Origin: Artocarpus heterophyllus
Taxonomy: Eukaryota; Streptophyta; Magnoliopsida; Rosales; Moraceae
DNA length: 64,000 bases
Direction: 5' to 3'
NCBI GenBank assembly: GCA_025403435.1
Contig: CM046345.1
Span: 19,276,809 to 19,340,808, forward strand
The notes under the pieces: model-generated
What the model saw: only the letters and a program-made list of their open reading frames with translations
Databases searched by the model: none
What the model was told of the DNA's origin: nothing
Translations under genes and position numbers: made by a program
In this document: positions 50,887 through 62,950 of the stretch, in pieces
Layout: each line of letters begins with the position of its first letter
How positions within the stretch are numbered: the first letter of the stretch is position 1

Positions 50887-51207
50887 GGACCTCCGACATA
50901 GTCGGGGCTTATACTCGTTATCATACATATTGTCCCCTTTGAGCACCTAATAGTCCTTAAGGATTTCTTTCGCATCTCCCAATACTTGAATCTAAGACCT
51001 CCTTGCTTATAAGGTTCTCAAGTCAAATGTTTGTACCAATTGATTTGGAAGGTCAATTGATACTAACATTTGACTTAAGAACCTTATAAGCAAGGCGGTC
51101 TTAGGTTCAAGTATTGGAGAATACAACAAAAATTTTTGAGGGCCACTAGGTGCCCAGACAATACATATGAGTAATGAATATAAGACCCGACTATGCCAGG
51201 GAGGTTC
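50887..51207. repeat. Large inverted repeat (foldback, about 150-bp arms)
   Basis: The left arm (about 50887-51044) and right arm (about 51053-51207) are inverted copies with some mismatches, separated by a loop of about 8 bp. The inner part, including AACCTTATAAGCAAGG, is nearly perfect and the outer part more diverged. It contains no coding sequence. It could be a foldback or MITE-like element or a head-to-head duplication. Confidence 0.8.
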
Positions 51208-53270
51208 TTAAGTCAAATGTTGGTACCAGTTGATCTCTGTTTTATAGGTCAAAATGGCCTCTTTTGATTCTATAAGAAAAATTAATAATCATTATTAATA
51301 TGTTAACTAAGTGTCTATAATTTGAACTTCATATCTTTATTATGTGTTAAGATAAAATTTGTTGAGAGCCAAATACTCAGTGGTTATGAATGTTGGCCTG
51401 ATATGCTCTATATAATTTGTGAGATAATAAGTTACACCTTTGAACTTGTTTTACATGATTCATTATTTTTGTACCATTTATTTATATGTTTAGCATGTCA
51501 CATAAAAATGCCATAAGCATATCATACATATTTGATTTTATAAAAATGTTTGAATGAAAAGTGTTTGCTATTTAGCATATCTGATGTTAATATTAACTCT
51601 AAATTCAAACATGTATTTTGAATTATTCCAAATTTATTTGGAGATAAATTTTGGATATGTTATGATTTATGTACCAATTATGTGTTGTAATTTTTGTAAA
51701 TTATTTTATGGCATAAATGATTTAATCCATAATTTTTAATTAGGATTGCTCATTGCTTAGGTTTTGTTGGTTGATTTTATAGTATTAATTGTGTGATTTA
51801 TTTAAATTATCAAATAAAATTTTTATAGCTAAAAAAAATCTGAGAATTATATATTTATACACATGTTAACTTTATTCCCGCAAATTTTCATGCTTTAATT
51901 GACTAAGAATTGAAAGATATAAGGTTATGAATCTTTGAAGATCAGTTAGTTTTCATAACTAGCAGATTTAATTGAATATTTTGAAAGTTGGGAAAATATA
52001 TTTGGATTAATATTTTCAAGAAAAAAAAATTTGAGTGATGTTTTTATATGTTAGCTACATTATAGAAGAAGTTTTATACTTTATGTTCTTCACTGTAAGT
52101 GCATGTTTATGACTCAAAGATGCTTTGTTTTGTTAAGAATGATGTATGATGATGTGATATGGTATTAAATAATATCATGAACATGAATATTAATTTCATA
52201 TATTATATGAATGATTGACATGAATACTCCAAAAAGCGAGCACACTAAAAACTGCAGCTATGTCACCCAATTTAAGGTTTAGTAAGTAAGCAAATCAATT
52301 AAGTACATTCTCACCTGTAACATGATAAAGGTTATGAAAATGTTATGTAATGTTTTATAAGTAAAGGTTTATAACTAAATGTTCTTATTTCAATACATTT
52401 TATAATGAATTTTCCTAAGAATGTTTTTATGTTTATGTTTTTATGATTAACGACAAGTTTTAAAAGAAAGCTTACATATATGTATATATATCACTTAATA
52501 AGCGTTTCACACCCTATGTTATGTTTACGATATCTTATAAGGTTGGACTTGTCATATTTGGTTTGGAATTAGTTACCCCATTCTTTTCATGACGGTACGC
52601 CTACGATGTTAATAGTGCAATGCTTGGGCCCTTAAAGATAAAGTGAATAACATTTTAATACAAAAGTTTAAATGAAAGATATGTTATATATATGACATGT
52701 GCCTTGTGCACTATTATCTTTATGAATATGATCTTATGATATGTTTTATGGAAGTTCATATTTTATATTGTGAGGTAGGAAAGTATACTTACTAAGCTTA
52801 TGCTTACTTAGTTTTATATCATGTTGTAGACAAAGGTAAAAGGCATATAGAATAAGTGGAGGACGAGAACTAGCATGTGTACAAGGAGTGTTTCAATTAG
52901 AAACAAAATCATACCATAAACAGAATTAATTACTCAAGCAAGTATTTTATTATTAATGTTATTTCTGCACGATGTTGATTTGAGAACTTGGTTTATTTTC
53001 CTATGGACTTTTGAACATGTTGAGACGATTTAATATTTTCCTTAGTTATGGTTTCTTGAGGACTATGTTTTTTTTTTTTTTTTTTTTTGGTGTGGTTAAA
53101 CTATGTGGATATTTAAGTATTTTTCTTGAGAGTTTTAAACATTGTTTGGATTTTTGTGTGTGTCTATAATTTAATAAATGTTTATATTTGTAATTAATCA
53201 TTTCTGCAGGATGTTAGGTAGCCGAACACTATAGGTATTTCGGTGGGCTAACCAAGATGAGGGAAGCAAA
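51208..53270 (+). other. AT-rich region, possible plus-strand LTR-like sequence
   Basis: Non-coding. The segment 52780-53240 has the layout of Ty3-type LTR ends (short GGAGGACGAGAAC motif, a T22 run at 53068-53089, GGATGTTAGG near the end). No partner LTR, TSD or primer site is visible, so this is a weak suggestion. Confidence 0.25.
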
Positions 53271-53988
53271 TTTAGTAAGTAGCTTTTAAAGAAAAAATAT
53301 ATGCATGTTTTCCTGAGATATCTGCTAAGTGTAAGTGTTTTATTTGAATTTTTTTATCTTTAAATAATGATTTAACGGTAAAAGTAACAATTATTGTAAA
53401 GTCCGTATAGGTCATTACAAAGCACATGTTGGATCCAGCCTTAGCATGGCCGACATAGGGTTGTTGGGCTAAGGCTGGGCGTAGTAATGGGTAAAAGTTT
53501 GTACGAGGGACAATGAGTAAGGACTTACAAAAACGAAGCGTGTGGGGCTGGCGTTGAGGCTCATATGGAAGGGTGGCCAATAATGCTTCACTTGCACTAG
53601 TGTGGGGGGAAGATGGATGGGAAGAGTAGTGGAGAAGGTTGTCGTGGCTGATGGAATAAGATTGATGGTTTTTGTTTTTGGCTGCTAAGGATTTTTAGAT
53701 TCTATATTCCTTAAATGTTTGATATAATTTTTGGAATTTCATAAAACAAAAGCATATTTTTGTCAAAGCAAATCGAGTTCAATTAAAGGTGTTTTTGTTT
53801 TTTTGATTTTTTTTTTTGTAAAAAGTTTGCAAAGGATGTAATTGAAATAATTTCTTCAAAAATCTAAAGGATACTTTTGTAGTTTTCTAAAATTTGAAGG
53901 ATAGATTATGAAATAATTGAAACAAGAAGGTATATTATGTACTTAACCCAATAATTTAAATATACACTATCCTCTTATAAGTAAATAT

Positions 53989-53991
53989 CTA

Positions 53992-54023
<32 letters not shown>
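53989..54023. repeat. TA microsatellite
   Basis: A nearly pure TA/AT run of about 35 bp. Confidence 0.85.
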
Positions 54024-54463
54024 TCCAACTTTTTTTGTTGTGCCACTTAAAAAATTCCTAGTTGTGGTTGCAGACATAACATAGCTATAAGAACTATACC
54101 TAACTCCATCACAACATGTTGAATTCTAATCTCCCATTCTCTAAGTTTAAGAGAAAAAACTTTAGCCAGCCAATAATAACATGTCGTCTTTGTGATGTAC
54201 TTTATGCCTTCTAATAAGTTATTTCTTTGAAACGAGTTCTCAAACAAAAAACAAAAAAATCATTACCCTTGATGCATCTTGACCCTTCCATTTCTATCTA
54301 GTTAGTTAGGACATTGTATGTAATTATTATGGGTGTTTATGGATCGTTTACAGTGGCCAATCCACAATTCAATATGTTACCATAAATTGGAAAAATATCA
54401 ATCTAAACTAATACCATTCAATCCAATCAGAAAAATCTGATTTTACAAATTCATTGTTTGAAT

Positions 54464-54487
54464 AATATATATATATATATATATATA
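54464..54487. repeat. TA microsatellite
   Basis: A pure AT run of about 24 bp. Confidence 0.85.
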
Positions 54488-56321
54488 GTATAGATTCATG
54501 GACTAAAAGGTGCTTAATCCATAATCCAATCATTATATATTAGTTTGGGAAATCCTAACTCATTACCAACCTATAATCTTCACAATCCAATCCAATTAGG
54601 CACATTAGATTGGATTGAAGTAATTGACAGATTCGTGAATACTCCTAGTAATTATCATATAGAGAAGATGTGGTAGTACCCAATTGAGGCACCTATTGAT
54701 AGTTCCCACTCTTGGGCCATACTGATAGAATCAAACAGTTGGGTATCCTTAGGATGCATAATAGCTTGAATAGATATTTTTGTTTTGTAATCTCTCCTAC
54801 AAGATTTTGTTTCCTTAAAAAAATTATTCAACCAACAAAAAAAATTACCCTCCATTTGGAAATATTTGTTCAAACTAGAAAGTTTGAATTGAAATTAATT
54901 TAGACAAGAATGAGGAAGAATTTGAATTAAGATTTTCAACGCACAAATTTGTGTTTGGATTGGATTTTTTTTTCAATGAGTATGAGTTGGAATAAATTGG
55001 AATGAGTGTTTGGATAGATAATGAAAATTTTTATTTAAATCAATAAGGCTTTTTAACAAATCTATAAAAATCTCAATATATATGAAAAATTTGCATAGGC
55101 AACGTAAAGGAGACTTGTTCCTTGCTTGTTTAGAATATATAAGAAGAAGAATCATCTCAATCGGTGTTAATAATTTTCTGTTAAACATAATATGTACTAA
55201 TCACATTGACCGATGGTCATATATAAGATAATTTTAATTTAGAGTTATTAGCAAACTCCTATTTATGGAATTATGTCTTTTGATTTACTTGCTACAGATT
55301 AAAAAATTTAATCATATCTCTTGTATTTTAGAGGCATAATGAAGTAGCTGAGAATATTATATTATAAGAAAGAATCCATTTCTTCTCTAACAAGAAGCAA
55401 ATAAATAATTACCGTGAATATTGATTTAGGTCTTGAATACTATGAGCATTCAATTTGTGATTAAGATCATAACTTTATTATTCATTAGATAATCAATGGC
55501 ACTCAAAGATTAAAAAAAAAGTAATTAGAGAGGTTAACGGATATTACCTACCTCTAATTATGAATTTATTATAGAGATCAATTTATATATATGACTATAT
55601 CAAATGAATGTCACTAAAGTATGAAAAACTATATCTATAATTTCAAGAGTGCAATTTCAAATTTTTAGTAAAATAGAATGGAACTAGTAAAATATTAACA
55701 TATTAATTAAAGAAGCCATTAGTCCCTCTGTCATCCTTATAAACACTGTTTAGAAAAATATAATTATAGATATAATTAATAATTTATAATTATAAAATTT
55801 TAAATTAAACATCACTCAAAATAAATCAATTATGAATTAATTTATAATTATTAAGTAATACAATCATTTAATAATAAATAAATGATAGTTTATTTGGAAT
55901 ACATACAGTGGGTCCCAACCACTATGGGTGGCTTATTCTGAGCAGCAAAGGGTTCCCTGTGCAGTCCAAATGTTGTTCATCAAGTTTCTAAATTTAGGAC
56001 TTTCTATTTTGGGGTAAATATGATTTAATTCGAAATTGGAAACTTAAATTTGGAAACAAATCAAACTAGGTAACAAGCAAAATTTTCTCTCTCTTTTCTC
56101 ATTAGCGCTACACACACAGATATGATATTTATGTGTGGTGCCTAATACAGATAAGAAAAGGGAGAAAATCTCTTTTATTTTAATCAAATGTCTGATATTT
56201 AAAATTAAAATAAAGGAAGCTTTTATAATTAATTGGGCCTTTTATTCTCTATAAATAGAGGCATTCTCTATTCCTTCTATACATACTTAAAGTCTTAAAA
56301 AGACTGCTAAAATTAGGCTAG

Positions 56322-56421
56322 NNNNNNNNNNNNNNNNNNNNNNNNNNNNNNNNNNNNNNNNNNNNNNNNNNNNNNNNNNNNNNNNNNNNNNNNNNNNNNN
56401 NNNNNNNNNNNNNNNNNNNNN
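56322..56421. other. Assembly gap (100 N)
   Basis: Exactly 100 N, the usual placeholder for a gap of unknown size. The two sides may not be truly adjacent. Confidence 0.97.
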
Positions 56422-56619
56422 TAAAAAAAAAAAAAAGAAAAGGCTTGAATAACCGAGATCAAAGGCCTTAGTATTTATAGTAATGAAAATTACTATTTAT
56501 TAAAATTTTGTTATTATTTAGAGCAACTTGTTTGAATTTTTAATTATTTTTTTCTATTTTTTTCTCATTCAGATTAGCATTCTTTAGAATGAAAATTTTC
56601 GAAAGAAATCCAATGCTTT

Positions 56620-56965
56620 GGTGGGCTAAGCTGCACGAGTAAGCCACAATCTTACTCAATTATCTATTGCGTTGAAATAGGCTGATCACACGGATGGAAC
56701 TCGCGCACATAACTGGGATCGGGAGAGTTGAACTAGGCTATAGAATATCACATCGTAAGTCAATCGGGTAGACAGAAGCAGTAAGCTGACTGAGAACATC
56801 GTACAATGGATGCACCTGATCTGGAACGATATAAGACACCTCCATGTGCACGGGCTCGAGTGGCTGTTGCACGCAATGACTTGCGGCAACTGTGTCCTGA
56901 ATCGACAGTCCGGATCTTCTGGCTAAGTGATCGGACGATTCTATGTACCACGTGTCCCATTTTTT
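56620..56965. other. GC-rich block of unknown identity
   Basis: About 345 bp visibly richer in GC than the AT-rich DNA on both sides. On the minus strand it is open in three overlapping frames (56974-56686), but none gives a protein I recognise. It may be part of the LTR of the neighbouring Athila-like element, a gene fragment or transferred DNA. It lies just right of the assembly gap. Confidence 0.5.
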
Positions 56966-57549
56966 AGAATTCAAATTTTATTATTTCTTGAGTATTTCTT
57001 GGCTGATTTTTCCCATTTTAGTGCCATTTGCTTTGTTTTTCTACAGATTTCAAATCTAAAGATAGAAAATTGAAATAAAATTAATTATTTTACAAACTTA
57101 ATATTTATTGTAATTTTAAAAATATTTGTTTTACATTAAAAACACACTAAAAATTATTACAAACTTCTAAAATTCCGGTCCCATTCAGTTTGCCACATAT
57201 ATCATTTTTTAGGACTCAAAAATATTTTACAAAATTACTAAAAATATTATAAAATATATTTACAAACTTAAAACTATTAAGACTCAAAATAAAATTACTA
57301 TTTATTATTTTTACGGTTAATTAATTTCAAACTAAACTAATATTTTACATATGAAAATAACTCTAAAAATTACCAAAATATTATTTACTATAAAAAAATA
57401 CTAAAAACACATATTTAAACCTATTTTTACTCTAACATACAAAAATACTGTTTACCACAAAAATGCTATTAATTAGAGGATTTAACGAGAAATAAAAACA
57501 TGATTAACTATTTTTAACTTTCAAAAATGTATACTTTTACAGTCTCATC
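56966..57549. other. AT-rich DNA, no gene
   Basis: Very AT-rich with repeated short AAAATATTA-type words. It may belong to the Athila-like element, but I could not place an LTR border. Confidence 0.4.
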
Positions 57550-58418
57550 ACACCCTCTAACCAACTTATTACTAGTCCCTAGCAATTAAAGTGATTTGAT
57601 TTGAAATGATTTACTGGATATCCATACAATGCAAACCATTTGACTCTAATTTAACTCACCTAACTAGATAAATAACAAAACTAAACTTTTTATTTAAACA
57701 GTCTATAATGCTATTTAACAAAATGTATATAAGCCAGACTTAATGCACAAAGATAATAAATAATTATGAGTTTTATCAAAAACTAAAAATAAAATTGTTA
57801 TATTATTTTGCTTCAAATTACTTCTGCAAACAGCAACACTTTAAATTATTGATTATAACAATTAAAAGCAGAAACATAAAATAAAAATATAATGAAAAAT
57901 TAAATAAATTTATAATAGTTGCGGATAGTGCAATGTCCGACTCTCTTAAGGTTTTTTAAACCCATTTAGCGAGCTATTTGATAGTGCAATATCTGGCTTT
58001 CTAACTAACTTATTGCTAGTCACTAGTAATTAAAGCGATTTGATTTTGAAATAATTTACTGGATATCCATACAATGCAAACCATTTGACTCTAACTTAAC
58101 TCACCTAACTAGATAAATAACAAAACTAAACTTTTTATTAAACAGTTTATATGCTATTTAACAGAATATATATAAGCCAGACTTAATGCACAAAGATAAT
58201 AGATAATTATGAAGTTTTATCAAAAACTAAAATAAAACTGTTATGTTATTTGGCTTCAAATTACTTTTGCAGGCAGCAATACTTTAAATTATTGATTACA
58301 CAAGTAAGAGCAGGAACATAAAATAGAAATATAATGAAAAATTAAATAAAATTTGTAATAGTTGTGGATAGTGCAATGTCCGGCTCTCTTAAGGTGTTTT
58401 AAACCTATTTAGCGAGCT
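57550..58418. repeat. Direct tandem duplication, period about 444 bp
   Basis: Copy 1 (about 57550-57975) and copy 2 (about 57995-58418) align along their length with scattered differences and small indels. Both end in the same block (GATAGTGCAATGTCCG...TTTAGCGAGCT). They lie on the 3' side of the Athila-like pol, where untranslated sequence is expected. No coding content. Confidence 0.88.
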
Positions 58419-59639
58419 TTGGATCAGTGATTCCTAGACCACTTGGCCTAAGATACTAGGTGTTGAAATATCCCGTAGAACTTACTTACTCGAGTTAAAG
58501 AGACTACGAAGCAAAACTTATCCAACATTTATTCATTAATTTTCATACTTTGCACATTATTTATTTATTTCTGTTTTTAATTTATCATTTATTTATTTAT
58601 TAATTTATTTAATTGATTGATTAATTGATTAGTTTCAAAAATGTTACCGCCCTTAATTGTTCATTTAAACAAATAACAAAATTCAAATATTCATAGCTTT
58701 GACTTACCACCACAATTAATCATTATTTTGTGTGTGTGAAAAGAATGGCTTACAAACACCTTGAAAAATAAACACATAAAAATGTTAAATAAAAATTATG
58801 TTTTAAGAGTCTATAAAGTTAGACAATTCAAAGAATAGAAAATGATATTACATTAATATGAAATTCAAAAATCAAATAAAATAGTCACATTAATTACTAA
58901 GAAACTAATTTACAAAACACAATTTTTAGATTTTTCTTTTTAATGACACACATAGCTAACAAAAACTCATAGAATGATACACAAAAATGAAAAATTTTTA
59001 CAAACCCACACAATTTAGATCAAAGATTGAAAAATTGAACAAAAATAAAAAAATTTTGACACAATTTTGCATAGCCTCTCCCCCTAACCTAATTTGTACA
59101 TTGTCCCCAATGTATAGTAAAAATAGCAAAAATATTACCTAAATCAGCAAAACTATAGAGATGATCTCTAACTAGTTTAACAAACCAAACTAAAATAAAC
59201 ACACAACGATATATTACAAACTGGGTTGTTTAAAGTCAGATTTCCAAGACTTTATTTTTTTGATCTGAAAATTAAAATCACTTTTATCCATAAATTCCTT
59301 AAAATGTGATTCAAGAGGCTGCAAATGCGAAGTATCTACTAATCACAATGACTATATCATCCTTAATCTTAGCTATTTTAAATTACTTATTTTTAATTTT
59401 TAATTTCAACTTTCAGGATTTTTAATGATAGTTTAAGAAATACTAAGTTTAAGAAAACAAAGCATAAAAATAAATATATACAAATGAAAGTGAAAGAAAC
59501 TACTCAGGGTTGGTAAACCGGTGCTAACTCTTCATGCTCAGTTATTCATTCTGTATAGCTTTTTAGTCTTTGCCATTTATTCTGAGTATCTTTTCATCAT
59601 TCAAATCTTCTATTTAAACAACATTTGAGAAAACTTATT
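58419..59639 (-). other. Probable 3' untranslated region of the Athila-like element
   Basis: AT-rich and non-coding between the integrase remnant and the tandem duplication. Athila-like elements often carry a long region here, sometimes with a decayed env-like frame, but I see no such frame. Confidence 0.4.
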
Positions 59640-62600
59640 TCACAATGTGTGGACTAGTCCATCGTGATTTCAACTTACCAGGATGAAGATGGAGACAGGA
59701 TTCATAAAGATGGTCCATTGATTTGGCTTAAAGTTCTTCCTCAAAATCGGTTGTCATGAATTGCTTTCATATTTGCTTTGCAAACCCATGAATTGTTATA
59801 AATATCATTTCTCAATTCCTCAAGTTAAGAGAGTTAAAGTTTCCGCTCAATACCTACGGCACTAAGATCAAAGTTGAGAGCTTTAATAGCCCAATAAGCT
59901 TTATGTTTAAGTCTTATAGGTAAATGATAGGATTTTCTAAAAATAAACCTATGGGAAGAGATGTCTAATGGAGCTTTGTAAGCAATATGGTATGCCCAGA
60001 GTGCGTCTTGAAGTAGTGAAGACCAATCTTTGTAATTTAGGTTTGCCATTTTTTCTAAAATTGGTTTGATCTCCCAATTTGCTAACTTAGCTTGACTACT
60101 TGTCTGTGGACGATTGGCAATTGAAATTTATGAATCACATTATACTTTTGCAGTAGAACTTCAAAAGAATGGTTATAAAAATGTGTGCCTTGATTATTGA
60201 TCATACCATGCCTAGATAACACATTTTTTATTCAAGAACTTTATAACAGTTATGTTATCATTGAAGTGACATGCTATGGCTTCAGCCCATTTTGAGACAT
60301 AGTTCACGGCAAGGAGGATGTAAAGGTACCCAGAAGATGGTGGAAAGGGTCCCATAAATTCTATTCCCTAACAATCGAATATTTCTATTGGGATAATTAG
60401 GTTTAGAGGCATCATATGGTGACTGAACAAGTACCTAACTTTTGACAATTTTCACAAGAACGAAAATAGTGATAAGTGTCTTTAAACAAAGTGGTCTATA
60501 AAGACCACATTATAGAAAAATGACCACTACATGCATCACTATGACAGGGTTTAAAGACACAAAATACTTCATCTTTAAGAATACAATGTCTCATGATTTG
60601 ATCACAACAGTATTTGAAAAGGTAAGGGTCATCCCAATAAAAGTTACGTACTTCAATTAAAAACTTTTTTTTGTCTTATAGATTTCAAACAGATGGAATT
60701 TCTCTAGTTGTTAAGTAATTGACAATGTGTACGTGACAAGGTAACTTGATGATAGAGAACAGATGTTCATTAGGAAATTCATCATGAATTGGTAGGCCAT
60801 CGACAGAATCATTGAATTCCAAATAAGATAAATGGTCAGCTACCACATTCTCAACTCCTTTCTTATTCTTAATAGTCAAATCAAATTCTTTATGGAAGAA
60901 GGATCCATCTAATAGGTCAACCCTTAGCATGCTTTTTAGGAAAGAAATACTTAAGGGCTAAATGATTAGTGAAAATAGTGATAGGTGAACCGATTAGATA
61001 TGAACAAAACTTGTTAAGCAAAAAATACTACCGGAAGTAACTCTTTTTCAGTAGTCGAGTAATTCATTTGATTGTTGTTCAAAGTTCTATTTATGTAATA
61101 CATTACAAAGGGTTTTCCTTCCCTTCGTTGACCCGAAACGGCTCCTATAGTGTAATTGCTTACATCACACATGACTTCAAATGGTAAACTCCAATAAGGG
61201 GATTTGTATGATAAGTGCAAAGGTTAGCTTAGATATCAGTGTTCTAAAAGAATCTTCACATTCTTTCATCTATTCAAACACTGCATCTTTCACCACAAGG
61301 TTACATAATGGTCTTTACATGGCTAAAAAATTCTGAATGAACATTCGATAAAATCCAACATGTCCAAGAAAAGATCAAATATCTCTAACAATCTCAGGAG
61401 TGGCCATGCCTGAAATGAGTTTAAAATTAGCTGGATCAACTTCGATTCTTTTTTCAGAGATAATATGTCCAAGAACTATGCTAGATGAAACCATAAGATG
61501 ACATTTTTTTCCAATTAAACACAAGGCCTTTCTCTTCACATCTTTTTAAAATAGCTTTCAAGTTAAGCAAGTATATGTCAAATGAATCACCGAAAATAGT
61601 CAAGTCATTCATGAAAACTTCCATTATCTTCTCAACCATCGAACTAAAAATACATGTCATACCTTTTGAAATGTAGCAGGAGCATTGGAAAGTCCAAATG
61701 GCATACATCAGAAAGCATAAGCACCAAAAGGGCATGAAAATGTGATATTTTCTTGATCTTCTAATATTATCTCAATCTAACAGTAACCTATATATCCATC
61801 GAGAATGCAATAAAAAGGATCACCAACTACACGTTCTAAGATTTGATCAATTAATGGGGGTGGGAAATGGTCTTCATTGGTGGCGGCATTCAACTTTTGA
61901 TAATCAATGCGCATACACCATCCAGTGGTAACTCTTGTAGGAACAAGATCTCCTTTCTCATTTTAATCACAGTTACACCTGATTTCTTAGGTATAACATG
62001 AGTTGGACTGACTTGTTTACTGTCTACAATGGGATAAATGATACCCGTATTTAATAGTTTCAAAACTTCATTCTTCATAACTTCTTTCATTGTTGGGTTC
62101 AGTCTTCTTTGAGGATCTCTTCTTGGGTTAGTACCTTCTTCCAATTGAATATGATGAAAGTAAATCAAGGGACTAACACCCTTGATATCAGCTATCATCC
62201 AACCCAATGCAGTTTTGTGATCATGCAACATGTTAATTAACCATTGCTCTTGTGATTCATCGAGTTTGGATGAGATGATGACAGGAAAAGAATCATCGGC
62301 TCCCAAGAATGCATGTTTTAGTCCTTTAGAAAGTTGGGTTAACTTAATTTTTAGGATTTCTTCAGTTGATGGTTTTGGATTTTTTTCTTCCATTAACAAC
62401 TTTTCAAAACATGGTTGTCAAAACTTTGTTCCTTTGTCCAATGAATGTTATAAAAAATGGAATCAAGATTTCCAAGTTTAGAACTTTGGAAGATTTCTTC
62501 AAGCACATTGCTACGCATTAGAAATTCTTCTGGAATAGATTTGTTAATGATTTTAGTGTAAAATCATCAATACTTCGAAATTGCTTCCCAAAATGGAAAA

Positions 62601-62950
62601 AACTCACTTCAAGAGTCATGTTTCTAAAAGAGATTTTCATGAAATCATTTCTACAGTTAATAAGAGCATTAGCCATGGCTAAGAAAAGTCTTCCAAGGAT
62701 GATATGAATTTTTTATTCCATGTTCACCTAACATTGAGTTGATAGATGAAAAGATCCACAGGGTAATAGAACTTATCAACTTGCAACAAAACATCTTCTC
62801 CTATCCCTCGTGGTTCCTTGATGGATCAATATGCCAATTGCAAGACTACAGATGTGGTTTTAGTCTCTTCGAGTCCTAGTTACGAGTAAATTGAATAAGG
62901 TATGAGATTGATGCTCATTGCCAAGTCTAACAAGGCTTGAGTGATTTTAT
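59640..62950 (-). pseudogene. Pol remnant of the Athila-like element (protease-RT-RNase H-integrase)
   Basis: Protease: ALLDLG with Asp at 62927-62925, then a frameshift before SINLIPYSIY. RT: 62399-61890 is open (ADIKGVSP, RRLNP, SPTHVIPKKSG) and continues in other frames. Its catalytic box reads FMNDL at 61615-61601 where the family has F-M-D-D. RNase H: 61220-61014 (CDVSNYTIGAV, NYSTTEKELL), then the linker 60930-60685 (KKGVENVVADHLS). Integrase: YVSKWAEAIA near 60310-60280 and the C-terminal part 60049-59834 (DALWAYHIAYKAPLDIS). At least four frame breaks and several stops. Confidence 0.85.

Larger units (their letters stand above)
53271..56321. other. Intergenic DNA, no gene recognised
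   Basis: It contains TA microsatellites at 53989-54023 and 54464-54487 and a short perfect inverted repeat (CAATCCAATC / GATTGGATTG) at about 54588-54617. Repeated GTGTTTGGAT motifs lie at 54953-55014. Open frames (53272-53580, 54047-54247, 54655-55188) lack known domains and ordinary codon bias. Confidence 0.5.

Noticed and set aside
51095..51115. tRNA-like B-box resemblance (GGTTCAAGTATTGG)
   Set aside because: No A box, cloverleaf or anticodon arm fits around it; it is part of the inverted repeat.
53272..53580. 102-residue minus-strand frame in intergenic DNA
   Set aside because: No domain, no homologous context, and it spans an AT-rich to GC-richer transition without splice or promoter signals.
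56686..56974. Three overlapping minus-strand frames in the GC-rich block
   Set aside because: Open in several frames at once and without recognisable motifs, so openness probably reflects base composition. Kept as an unknown block, not a gene.
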